Source of the DNA: Arcuatula senhousia
Taxonomy: Eukaryota > Mollusca > Bivalvia > Mytilida > Mytilidae
DNA length: 64,000 bases
Reading direction: 5' to 3'
Assembly: GCA_963971305.1 (NCBI GenBank)
Contig: OZ020305.1
Location: 26,001-90,000, forward strand
In this document: one piece after another, positions 1 to 10,350 of the stretch
Position numbering within the stretch: the first letter of the stretch is position 1
Layout of the letters: each line of letters begins with the position of its first letter
Made by a program: the position numbers and the translations under genes
Notes under the pieces: model-generated
Databases searched by the model: none
What the model was told of the DNA's origin: nothing
What the model saw: only the letters and a program-made list of their open reading frames with translations

Positions 1-122
1 AATTAAAAATTGGCCCCATAGGGGCACTAATGTTTTACGGGCGAGCCAATGCAAAAAATCGCAAGTCTCTAGACAAAGCCGTTTTCGAGTTAGGTGTACC
101 ATGGGCATGCAAAATGGCAAAG

Positions 123-170
123 GTTAATTGTTAACTTTAAATGCTTGTATCTCGGTCATCTCTTGACCGA
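123..170 (+). other. Short inverted repeats in satellite A (representative)
   Basis: Two perfect stems lie close together: GTTAA-TTG-TTAAC at 123-135 and TCGGTCA-tctct-TGACCGA at 152-170. Both recur at the same place in nearly all satellite A monomers. The first marks the point where both LINE insertions and one satellite deletion have their left breakpoints (13.70-13.72 kb and 23.06 kb). Confidence 0.7.
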
Positions 171-678
171 TTTTAAAAATTGAACCATGATTGTAAAGCC
201 AATTGTTCATTCTCCAGACCTAGTTTAGGTAAAGAAATGAACACGGTAAGTAAGCTTTTTCCTACCTCATTGAACATTGCTTACTTGTACAATGTCTAGA
301 CTCGGACCTGAAAGTGATGCAAGTTTGAGGCATCATAACTTTTGATCGGCGATAGGTAGCCCGGTTCTGTAAATTGTGTTAAACGGCACAAGTCGTGTTC
401 TGTCGGTCACAGTAAAGGGATTTTACGTCGGTTCAGTACACACGAGACTGGAATTATTTTCTAGGAACAAGATTTTCCTCTCAATGTAGGCGATTTTTTT
501 ACCATTCGGGTCCTTGTAGCTTCCAGATCGGAAAAATACCAACGAATTGGCGACAAAATTCGACAAAAACCGCTAGTACAAAGCCTGTTTGATCAAAAAA
601 CAATAGCCTGACTGAAAACAAACGTGCAGCTGAGACAGTGAAACAGTTATTTACAGGCGGGGCGCACGAAGAATATGT

Positions 679-797
679 GCAAAAAATCCGAGAAAAAAAA
701 ACGAACACAAAAAAGGGACAAAGAGAGAAAAAAAAGAAGGAAAGAGAAGGCAAAAGGAAGAAAAAAAAATCAGTAGCTAATTAAAAAAAAAAAAAAA
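679..797 (+). repeat. Polypurine tract and A run ending each satellite A monomer (representative)
   Basis: From 679 to 769 the plus strand is almost entirely A and G (aaaaaaaagaaggaaagag and similar). It is followed by 'tcagtagctaatt' and an uninterrupted A run of ~16. In other monomers the A run varies from about 15 to about 35, the most length-variable part of the unit. The layout resembles the 3' tail of a retroposed RNA, but the run is internal to a tandem array. Confidence 0.85.
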
Positions 798-801
798 ACA
801 A

Positions 802-1008
802 GGCTGCCTGCTTTCTCGCGGAGAAATGTTTTCTGGCTCGAAGCCGCGGCCGGCCTGCTTGCCCGAGGAACTTGGCGTCGACGAGAAAACCCAGGCCGCC
901 TGCCTTCTCGCGGAAAAATATATTCCGGCTCGAAGCCGCGGCCGGCCTGCTCGCGCGGGGAACTTGGCTTCGACGCGAAACCCCCGGCCGCCTGCCTTCT
1001 CGCTGACA
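802..1008 (+). repeat. CpG-rich 92-bp subrepeat block of satellite A (representative)
   Basis: Two full 92-bp units (802-893 and 894-985) plus a 23-bp partial third (986-1008). Each begins ggc(t/c)gcctgc(t/c)ttctcgc and contains the GC palindromes gccgcggc and ggccggcc. The block is strikingly GC/CpG-rich against an AT-rich background and recurs in every satellite A monomer. Short plus-strand and minus-strand ORFs (76-180 codons) cross it, but their open frame follows from the subrepeat being read in one phase, so I do not call them genes. Confidence 0.9.
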
Positions 1009-1963
1009 AATAGACTGAATGGGCTAGGAACAAAACCGATAAGAGATTCGTATTAAGTTTTTTGATGAAAAACTTGAAAATAATGTTTTTGGAAACATTG
1101 GGTCTACCATTGCCATGTTGGCCACGTTGTCGAAACCATTTTTTGCTGATTTGTCCCTGTTCCCTTGCTCCAATCGTCTCGAAAATTGAAAATTGGTCCC
1201 GTAGGGGCACTAATGTTTTACGGGCGAGCCAATGCAAAAAATCGCAAGTCTCTAGACAAAGCCGTTTTCGAGTTAGGTGTACCATGGGCATGCAAAATGG
1301 CAAAGGTTAATTGTTAACTTTAAATGCTTGTATCTCGGTCATCTCTTGACCGATTTTAAAAATTGAACCATGATTGTAAAGCCAATTGTTCATTCTCCAG
1401 ACCTAGTTTAAGTAAAGAAATGAACACGGTAAGTAAGCTTTTTCCTACCTCATTGAACATTGCTATTTTGTACAATGTCTAGACTCGGACCTGAAAGTGA
1501 TGCAAGTTTGAGGCATCATAACTTTTGATCGGCGATAGGTAGCCCGGTTCTGTAAATTGTGCTAAACGGCGCAAGTCGTGTTCTGTCGGTCACAGTAAAG
1601 GGATTTGACGTCGGTTGAGTACACACGAGACTGGAATTATTTTCTAGGAACAAGATTTTCCTCTCAATGTAGGCGATTTTTTTACCATTCGGGTCCTTGT
1701 AGCTTCCAGATCGGAAAAATACCAACGAATTGGCGACAAAATTCGACAAAAACCGCTAGTACAAAGCCTGTTTGATCAAAAAACAATAGCCTGACTGAAA
1801 ACAAACGTGCAGCTGAGACAGTGAAACAGTTATTTACAGGCGGGGCGCACGAAGAATATGTGCAAAAAATCCGAGAAAAAAAAACGAACACAAAAAAGGG
1901 ACAAAGAGAGAAAAAAAAAGAAGGAAAGAGAAGGCAAAAGGAAGAAAAAATAAATCAGTAGCT

Positions 1964-1997
<34 letters not shown>

Positions 1998-4342
1998 GGC
2001 TGCCTGCTTTCTCGCGGAGAAATGTTTTCTGGCTCGAAGCCGCGGCCGGCCTGCTTGCCCGAGGAACTTGGCGTCGACGAGAAAACCCAGGCCGCCTGCC
2101 TTCTCGCGGAAAAATATATTCCGGCTCGAAGCCGCGGCCGGCCTGCTCGCGCGGGGAACTTGGCTTCGACGCGAAACCCCCGGCCGCCTGCCTTCTCGCT
2201 GACAAATAGACTGAATGGGCTAGGAACAAAACCGATAAGAGATTCGTATTAAGTTTTTTGATGAAAAACTTGAAAATAATGTTTTTGGAAACATTGGGTC
2301 TACCATTGCCATGTTGGCCACGTTGTCGAAACCATTTTTTGCTGATTTGTCCCTGTTCCCTTGCTCCAATCGTCTCGAAAATTAAAAATTGGCCCCATAG
2401 GGGCACTAATGTTTTACGGGCGAGCCAATGCAAAAAATCGCAAGTCTCTAGACAAAGCCGTTTTCGAGTTAGGTGTACCATGGGCATGCAAAATGGCAAA
2501 GGTTAATTGTTAACTTTAAATGCTTGTATCTCGGTCATCTCTTGACCGATTTTAAAAATTGAACCATGATTGTAAAGCCAATTGTTCATTCTCCAGACCT
2601 AGTTTAGGTAAAGAAATGAACACGGTAAGTAAGCTTTTTCCTACCTCATTGAACATTGCTTACTTGTACAATGTCTAGACTCGGACCTGAAAGTGATGCA
2701 AGTTTGAGGCATCATAACTTTTGATCGGCGATAGGTAGCCCGGTTCTGTAAATTGTGTTAAACGGCGCAAGTCGTGTTCTGTCGGTCACAGTAAAGGGAT
2801 TTGACGTCGGTTGAGTACACACGAGACTGGAATTATTTTCTAGGAACAAGATTTTCCTCTCAATGTAGGCGATTTTTTTACCATTCGGGTCCTTGTAGCT
2901 TCCAGATCGGAAAAATACCAACGAATTGGCGACAAAATTCGACAAAAACCGCTAGTACAAAGCCTGTTTGATCAAAAAACAATAGCCTGACTGAAAACAA
3001 ACGTGCAGCTGAGACAGTGAAACAGTTATTTACAGGCGGGGCGCACGAAGAATATGTGCAAAAAATCCGAGAAAAAAAAACGAACACAAAAAAGGGACAA
3101 AGAGAGAAAAAAAAGAAGGAAAGAGAAGGCAAAAGGAAGAAAAAAAAATCAGTAGCTAATTAAAAAAAAAAAAAAAACAAGGCTGCCTGCTTTCTCGCGG
3201 AGAAATGTTTTCTGGCTCGAAGCCGCGGCCGGCCTGCTTGCCCGAGGAACTTGGCGTCGACGAGAAAACCCAGGCCGCCTGCCTTCTCGCGGAAAAATAT
3301 ATTCCGGCTCGAAGCCGCGGCCGGCCTGCTCGCGCGGGGAACTTGGCTTCGACGCGAAACCCCCGGCCGCCTGCCTTCTCGCTGACAAATAGACTGAATG
3401 GGCTAGGAACAAAACCGATAAGAGATTCGTATTAAGTTTTTTGATGAAAAACTTGAAAATAATGTTTTTGGAAACATTGGGTCTACCATTGCCATGTTGG
3501 CCACGTTGTCGAAACCATTTTTTGCTGATTTGTCCCTGTTCCCTTGCTCCAATCGTCTCGAAAATTGAAAATTGGTCCCGTAGGGGCACTAATGTTTTAC
3601 GGGCGAGCCAATGCAAAAAATCGCAAGTCTCTAGACAAAGCCGTTTTCGAGTTAGGTGTACCATGGGCATGCAAAATGGCAAAGGTTAATTGTTAACTTT
3701 AAATGCTTGTATCTCGGTCATCTCTTGACCGATTTTAAAAATTGAACCATGATTGTAAAGCCAATTGTTCATTCTCCAGACCTAGTTTAAGTAAAGAAAT
3801 GAACACGGTAAGTAAGCTTTTTCCTACCTCATTGAACATTGCTATTTTGTACAATGTCTAGACTCGGACCTGAAAGTGATGCAAGTTTGAGGCATCATAA
3901 CTTTTGATCGGCGATAGGTAGCCCGGTTCTGTAAATTGTGCTAAACGGCGCAAGTCGTGTTCTGTCGGTCACAGTAAAGGGATTTGACGTCGGTTGAGTA
4001 CACACGAGACTGGAATTATTTTCTAGGAACAAGATTTTCCTCTCAATGTAGGCGATTTTTTTACCATTCGGGTCCTTGTAGCTTCCAGATCGGAAAAATA
4101 CCAACGAATTGGCGACAAAATTCGACAAAAACCGCTAGTACAAAGCCTGTTTGATCAAAAAACAATAGCCTGACTGAAAACAAACGTGCAGCTGAGACAG
4201 TGAAACAGTTATTTACAGGCGGGGCGCACGAAGAATATGTGCAAAAAATCCGAGAAAAAAAAACGAACACAAAAAAGGGACAAAGAGAGAAAAAAAAAGA
4301 AGGAAAGAGAAGGCAAAAGGAAGAAAAAATAAATCAGTAGCT

Positions 4343-4376
<34 letters not shown>

Positions 4377-6718
4377 GGCTGCCTGCTTTCTCGCGGAGAA
4401 ATGTTTTCTGGCTCGAAGCCGCGGCCGGCCTGCTTGCCCGAGGAACTTGGCGTCGACGAGAAAACCCAGGCCGCCTGCCTTCTCGCGGAAAAATATATTC
4501 CGGCTCGAAGCCGCGGCCGGCCTGCTCGCGCGGGGAACTTGGCTTCGACGCGAAACCCCCGGCCGCCTGCCTTCTCGCTGACAAATAGACTGAATGGGCT
4601 AGGAACAAAACCGATAAGAGATTCGTATTAAGTTTTTTGATGAAAAACTTGAAAATAATGTTTTTGGAAACATTGGGTCTACCATTGCCATGTTGGCCAC
4701 GTTGTCGAAACCATTTTTTGCTGATTTGTCCCTGTTCCCTTGCTCCAATCGTCTCGAAAATTAAAAATTGGCCCCATAGGGGCACTAATGTTTTACGGGC
4801 GAGCCAATGCAAAAAATCGCAAGTCTCTAGACAAAGCCGTTTTCGAGTTAGGTGTACCATGGGCATGCAAAATGGCAAAGGTTAATTGTTAACTTTAAAT
4901 GCTTGTATCTCGGTCATCTCTTGACCGATTTTAAAAATTGAACCATGATTGTAAAGCCAATTGTTCATTCTCCAGACCTAGTTTAGGTAAAGAAATGAAC
5001 ACGGTAAGTAAGCTTTTTCCTACCTCATTGAACATTGCTTACTTGTACAATGTCTAGACTCGGACCTGAAAGTGATGCAAGTTTGAGGCATCATAACTTT
5101 TGATCGGCGATAGGTAGCCCGGTTCTGTAAATTGTGTTAAACGGCGCAAGTCGTGTTCTGTCGGTCACAGTAAAGGGATTTGACGTCGGTTGAGTACACA
5201 CGAGACTGGAATTATTTTCTAGGAACAAGATTTTCCTCTCAATGTAGGCGATTTTTTTACCATTCGGGTCCTTGTAGCTTCCAGATCGGAAAAATACCAA
5301 CGAATTGGCGACAAAATTCGACAAAAACCGCTAGTACAAAGCCTGTTTGATCAAAAAACAATAGCCTGACTGAAAACAAACGTGCAGCTGAGACAGTGAA
5401 ACAGTTATTTACAGGCGGGGCGCACGAAGAATATGTGCAAAAAATCCGAGAAAAAAAAACGAACACAAAAAAGGGACAAAGAGAGAAAAAAAAGAAGGAA
5501 AGAGAAGGCAAAAGGAAGAAAAAAAAATCAGTAGCTAATTAAAAAAAAAAAAAAAAAAGGCTGCCTGCTTTCTCGCGGAGAAATGTTTTCTGGCTCGAAG
5601 CCGCGGCCGGCCTGCTTGCCCGAGGAACTTGGCGTCGACGAGAAAACCCAGGCCGCCTGCCTTCTCGCGGAAAAATATATTCCGGCTCGAAGCCGCGGCC
5701 GGCCTGCTCGCGCGGGGAACTTGGCTTCGACGCGAAACCCCCGGCCGCCTGCCTTCTCGCTGACAAATAGACTGAATGGGCTAGGAACAAAACCGATAAG
5801 AGATTCGTATTAAGTTTTTTGATGAAAAACTTGAAAATAATGTTTTTGGAAACATTGGGTCTACCATTGCCATGTTGGCCACGTTGTCGAAACCATTTTT
5901 TGCTGATTTGTCCCTGTTCCCTTGCTCCAATCGTCTCGAAAATTGAAAATTGGTCCCGTAGGGGCACTAATGTTTTACGGGCGAGCCAATGCAAAAAATC
6001 GCAAGTCTCTAGACAAAGCCGTTTTCGAGTTAGGTGTACCATGGGCATGCAAAATGGCAAAGGTTAATTGTTAACTTTAAATGCTTGTATCTCGGTCATC
6101 TCTTGACCGATTTTAAAAATTGAACCATGATTGTAAAGCCAATTGTTCATTCTCCAGACCTAGTTTAAGTAAAGAAATGAACACGGTAAGTAAGCTTTTT
6201 CCTACCTCATTGAACATTGCTATTTTGTACAATGTCTAGACTCGGACCTGAAAGTGATGCAAGTTTGAGGCATCATAACTTTTGATCGGCGATAGGTAGC
6301 CCGGTTCTGTAAATTGTGCTAAACGGCGCAAGTCGTGTTCTGTCGGTCACAGTAAAGGGATTTGACGTCGGTTGAGTACACACGAGACTGGAATTATTTT
6401 CTAGGAACAAGATTTTCCTCTCAATGTAGGCGATTTTTTTACCATTCGGGTCCTTGTAGCTTCCAGATCGGAAAAATACCAACGAATTGCCGACAAAATT
6501 CGACAAAAACCGCTAGTACAAAGCCTGTTTGATCAAAAAACAATAGCCTGACTGAAAACAAACGTGCAGCTGAGACAGTGAAACCGTTATTTACAGGCGG
6601 GGCGCACGAAGAATATGTGCAAAAAATCCGAGAAAAAAAAACGAACACAAAAAAGGGACAAAGAGAGAAAAAAAAGAAGGAAAGAGAAGGCAAAAGGAAG
6701 AAAAAAAAATCAGTAGCT

Positions 6719-6754
<36 letters not shown>

Positions 6755-8400
6755 GGCTGCCTGCTTTCTCGCGGAAAAATGTTTTCTGGGTCGAAGCCGC
6801 GGCCGGCCTGCTTGCCCGAGGAACTTGGCGTCGACGAGAAAACCCCGGCCGCCTGCCTTCTCGCGGAAAAATATATTCCGGCTCGAAGCCGCGGCCGGCC
6901 TGCTCGCGCGGGGAACTTGGCTTCGACGCGAAACCCCCGGCCGCCTGCCTTCTCGCTGACAAATAGACTGAATGGGCTAGGAACAAAACCGATAAGAGAT
7001 TCGTATTAAGTTTTTTGATGAAAAACTTGAAAATAATGTTTTTGGAAACATTGGGTCTACCATTGCCATGTTGGCCACGTTGTCGAAACCATTTTTTGCT
7101 GATTTATCCCTGTTCCCTTGCTCCAATCGTCTCGAAAATTAAAAATTGGCCTCATAGGGGCATTAATGTTTTACGGGCGAGCCAATGCAAAAAACCGCAA
7201 GTCTCTAGACAAAGCCGTTTTCGAGTTAGGTGTACCATGGGCATGCAAAATGGCAAAGGTTAATTGTTAACTTTAAGTGCTTGTTTCTCGGTCATCTCTT
7301 GACCGATTTTAAAAATTGAACCATGATTGTAAAGCCAATTGTTCATTCTTCAGACCTAGTTTAGGTAAAGAAATGAACACGGTAAGTAAGCTTTTTCCTA
7401 CCTCATTGAACATTGCTAACTTGTACAATGTCTAGACTCGGACCTGAAAGTGATGAGAGTTTGAGGCATCATAACTTTTGATCGGCGATAGGTATTCCGG
7501 TTCTGTAAATTGTGCTAAACGGCGCAAGTCGTGTTCTGTCGGTCACAGTAAAGGGATTTGACGTCGGTTGAGTACACACGAGACTGGAATTATTTTCTAG
7601 GAACAAGATTTTCCTCTCAATGTAGGCGATTTTTTTACCATTTGGGTCCTTGTAGCTTCCAGATCGGAAAAATACCAACGAATTGGCGACAAAATTCGAC
7701 AAAAACCGCTAGTACAAAGCCTGTTTGATCAAAAAACAATAGCCTGACTGAAAAAAAACGTGCAGCTGAGACAGTGAAACAGTTATTTACAGGCGGGGCG
7801 CACGAAGAATATGTGCAAAAAATCCGAGAAAAAAAAAACGAACACAAAATAGGGACAAAGAGAGAAAAAAAAAGAAGGAAAGAGAAGGCAAAAGGAAGAA
7901 AAAAAATCAGTAGCTAATTCAAAAAAAAAAAAAAAAAAAAACCAACAGCACCATGTTCTCAAATATAACTGACCTAGTATTGTAAATGCATTGGCCGGTC
8001 TTTAAAGAAATCAAATTATCCATTCAAGAACCTTTTAATTAAATCAAAAGATGAGACAATTCAATTGAATAAGAAAGGAATAGCTAACTGTAAAGCTTTT
8101 AAATTTATTTCCAGGCATGAAATTCGTAGAAATTTACTATTAAGGTCTAAGGCAAACTTTTTTGTTTTTTAATTATGCAAACTGGGAAATTTTCACAAGA
8201 TATGTATACATATTTGACAATGTTCCGTGTAATTACTTTTTGCATAAACAAATAAAGGGATTTTTAATTTATCATTTTCCCTCGGTAAACGGCTATCAAA
8301 CGGACTATAACCCTTTGGCTTTAGTGCCGTGTGGAGGTCTAAGAAAGCTTCCCCGTGCTTCAGTTGTATGCTCTTATATATTTTCGAGTACTGGATATGC

Positions 8401-8579
8401 TGGATTTGGCTTCCTTGTTCGAACATTTTGGTTTTGAGTACTTTTCGTTTTCAATAGTTTTGCGTTTTGGATCTTCCAACGTTTTGATTCAAATGCTACT
8501 GATGAGAGGTTACTCCTTGAAATATCGATATATAGCATACCCAAATTAACCGTTTATACCCGTTTTGGTATTTATATTT
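8401..8579 (+). repeat. Cassette module, first copy
   Basis: A ~178-bp segment starting 'tggatttggcttccttgttc' recurs at 8782-8957 with few changes. A more diverged relative lies at about 9035-9180, sharing 'ggtcttccaatatttcgatt' and 'tgatgaaggttaatccagaa'. The wording resembles an element common in mussel DNA. The same pair is present in cassette copy 2 at 44330-44508 and 44711-44886. Confidence 0.8.
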
Positions 8580-8781
8580 TGAACTACTGGGCGATAACCA
8601 CTGCTGGTGGACCAGAGGTCCCCGAGGGTAATCACAAGCCTGGTCGTCAGACTTGTCTGACACGAATTTACCATTAAATGTCTAATATTTTTGTCGTTGA
8701 AATTTCCGATTATTAAATTCAAAATTGTTTAAAACACCAGGTTTCTTTCCTTGTAATGCACATGGTCGATATCCTCGGTGC

Positions 8782-8957
8782 TGGATTTGGCTTCCTTGTT
8801 CGAACATTTTGGTTTTGAGTACTTTTCGTTTTCAATAGTTTTGGTTTTTGATCTTCCAACGTTTTGATTCAAATGCTACTGATGAGAGGTTACTCCTTGA
8901 AATATCGATATATAGCATACCCAAATTAACCGTTTATACCCGTTTTGGTATTTGTAT
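8782..8957 (+). repeat. Cassette module, second copy
   Basis: Direct repeat of 8401-8579, separated by ~200 bp that includes the 'gaccagaggtccccgaggg' segment. It differs mainly by a small deletion ('ttttggtttttgatc' against 'ttttgcgttttggatc'). Confidence 0.8.
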
Positions 8958-9710
8958 TTGGAAAGACGCTGTTTTCATATTTCCAGTTCACTAACTTTTG
9001 GCTATCTCTAATACAGTTGATAAATTTACCCCCGTTTAGTCATTGTAATATTTTGGCTTTTGTATTTTGGTTTTATCAAATCTAATATTTTACCGGTCTT
9101 CCAATATTTCGATTCCTAGCGTGTCTGATGAAGGTTAATCCAGAAAAGCGCTTCACACGCAGTGAAGTTTTGATTGTTTTCATTTAATAAAATCATGTCA
9201 TAAAATATGTGGATCGTGTCTTTCTGGCACATATTCCATATTCTTTCATATTTAATATACAGTATAATCCTATAATCTCATTCAGTATGTATTTTTGTGT
9301 ATGACCACAAAATATTTACTATCGTATTATGTCTGTAGACACATTGGTTTTCGGGAGGTAAATCAAGTTGTGGTTTACCAATTAATAACATTTTGTTATA
9401 GTGTTTAAAACCACTAAATGAATGTTTGTATTGCATATTGGGGTTTCATGGGTAGTACCTCTTAGAAAAGATGGAACAAAATAGATGTATAAACACAACT
9501 GCAAATAGAACATTTCATTTCCATCTTATTTTGATTAATCTTTTTTGTATTCAGCAATACATTATGTTAACAAAATGTATTTACAGCTTTGATGTATCTT
9601 GTACTATTTACTGGATATGAGGGGTCAAAAATGTGACATTTGAAAATAGAATTGTTTATTGATGGTCGGATTTTGAATTGTAGAGGCATCTTTTACACTT
9701 GTGCATGTCT

Positions 9711-10040
9711 ATAAAAAAACTGGTGTAAATAAAATCAACAGAAAGGCCTTCAAAAGTCCTTTACAGTGCACTTAAAATTTTTCAAATCAGCAAGGCATAC
9801 CAAAGATATCCAAGGTCAAAGTTTGTCCTTTTTCATATAACAAATTATCTCCCTTTGATATAATTTACATTGTTTATGTCCATCAATAAACTGGTGTAAA
9901 TGATATCAACAAAAAAGCCTTCAACAGTCCTTTACAGTGCACTTTAAATTTTTCAAATCGGACAAGGCATACCAAAGATATCCAAGGTCAAAGTTTGCCC
10001 TTTTTCATATAACAAATTATCTCCCTTTGATATAATTATG
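9711..10040 (+). repeat. 174-bp tandem duplication in the cassette
   Basis: Unit 1 (9711-9884) and unit 2 (9885-10040) share 'actggtgtaaat...atcaaca', 'gtcctttacagtgcactt' and 'ccaaggtcaaagtttg', with scattered substitutions. Cassette copy 2 carries the same duplication at 45640-45969, so it predates the cassette duplication. Confidence 0.85.
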
Positions 10041-10138
10041 CAAATTAATTGTACCACTATTATTGTTTCTATACCAAAGACCTACTATATATAGAAACTG
10101 ATTACTCTATAATAAAGGGGGACCCTTGTCGATGTAAA

Positions 10139-10212
10139 GGGTTAGGGTTAGGGTTAATTAAAATAGTTCCGGCTAACCCTGACCCTAACCCTCACCCTAA
10201 CCCTAACCTAAC
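10139..10212. repeat. Head-to-head telomeric motif, copy 1
   Basis: Three plus-strand TTAGGG units (10139-10156) are followed by a 16-bp AT-rich spacer and then degenerate CCCTAA units (10173-10212, with CCCTGA and CCCTCA variants). The order 5'-(TTAGGG)-(CCCTAA)-3' is the arrangement expected where two chromosome ends have fused. Confidence 0.8.
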
Positions 10213-10271
10213 TCTATATTCATACGCAACCAAGACGGTTTACCGTTGGCGGAATGTGCAGATGAGGGTTA
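10213..10271. other. 59-bp spacer between telomeric tracts, copy 1
   Basis: Non-telomeric sequence ('cgcaaccaagacggtttacc') flanked on both sides by CCCTAA tracts. It is identical in copy 2 at 46170-46228. No gene or known motif seen. Confidence 0.7.
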
Positions 10272-10350
10272 CCCCTAATTACCTAACCCTAACCCTAACC
10301 CCTAACCCTAACCCTAACCCTAACCCCTAACCCTAACCCTAACCCTAACC
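10272..10350. repeat. Interstitial telomeric tract (CCCTAA)n, copy 1
   Basis: About 13 CCCTAA units with occasional CCCCTAA variants. The tract ends abruptly at a truncated satellite A monomer, which resumes at 'aaaaaaaccgcaagtctc' with only A/C bases shared at the joint. This is much shorter than the ~680-bp tract at the same position in copy 2. Confidence 0.95.

Larger units (their letters stand above)
1..7940 (+). repeat. Satellite A array, block 1 (~1.19 kb monomers)
   Basis: About 6.7 tandem monomers. The CpG-rich block of each monomer begins at 802, 1998, 3181, 4377, 5559 and 6755, giving steps of 1196, 1183, 1196, 1182 and 1196. The alternation shows a dimeric higher-order repeat of ~2379 bp. 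Monomers 1 and 3, and monomers 2 and 4, share diagnostic variants such as 'ttggtcccgtagg' versus 'ttggccccatagg'. Order within a monomer: 92-bp GC-rich subrepeats, AT-rich middle with several short hairpins, polypurine tract, A run. The last monomer ends in its A run at 7921-7940, where the 2.2 kb cassette starts instead of the next GC-rich block. Confidence 0.95.
7941..10138 (+). repeat. 2.2 kb telomere-capped cassette, copy 1
   Basis: Non-satellite sequence that begins directly after a satellite A poly-A run and ends in TTAGGG repeats. It matches 43870-46095 at a constant offset of 35929 up to 10128. I counted about 10 substitutions by eye, so ~99.5% identity. No convincing coding sequence: ORFs are under 100 codons, on both strands, and lack recognisable domains. 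It contains internally duplicated modules (8401-8579/8782-8957 and 9711-10040) and pieces resembling bivalve dispersed repeats. The preceding satellite monomer also shares private variants between copies, so the duplication extends left of 7941. Confidence 0.9.

Noticed and set aside
770..1310. Recurring ORFs of 76, 82 and ~177 codons in every satellite A monomer
   Set aside because: They overlap on both strands, run into poly-A as poly-Phe or poly-Lys, and recur only because the monomers are near-identical. Length varies with A-run slippage. No domain or independent sign of coding.
1..7940. CRISPR array
   Set aside because: Repeat units are ~1.19 kb with no short-repeat/unique-spacer pattern, and the sequence is eukaryotic.
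8162..8549. Overlapping 91- and 64-codon frames in the cassette
   Set aside because: Overlapping frames on both strands inside repeated modules, with no domain. Conserved in copy 2 only because the cassette is ~99.5% identical.
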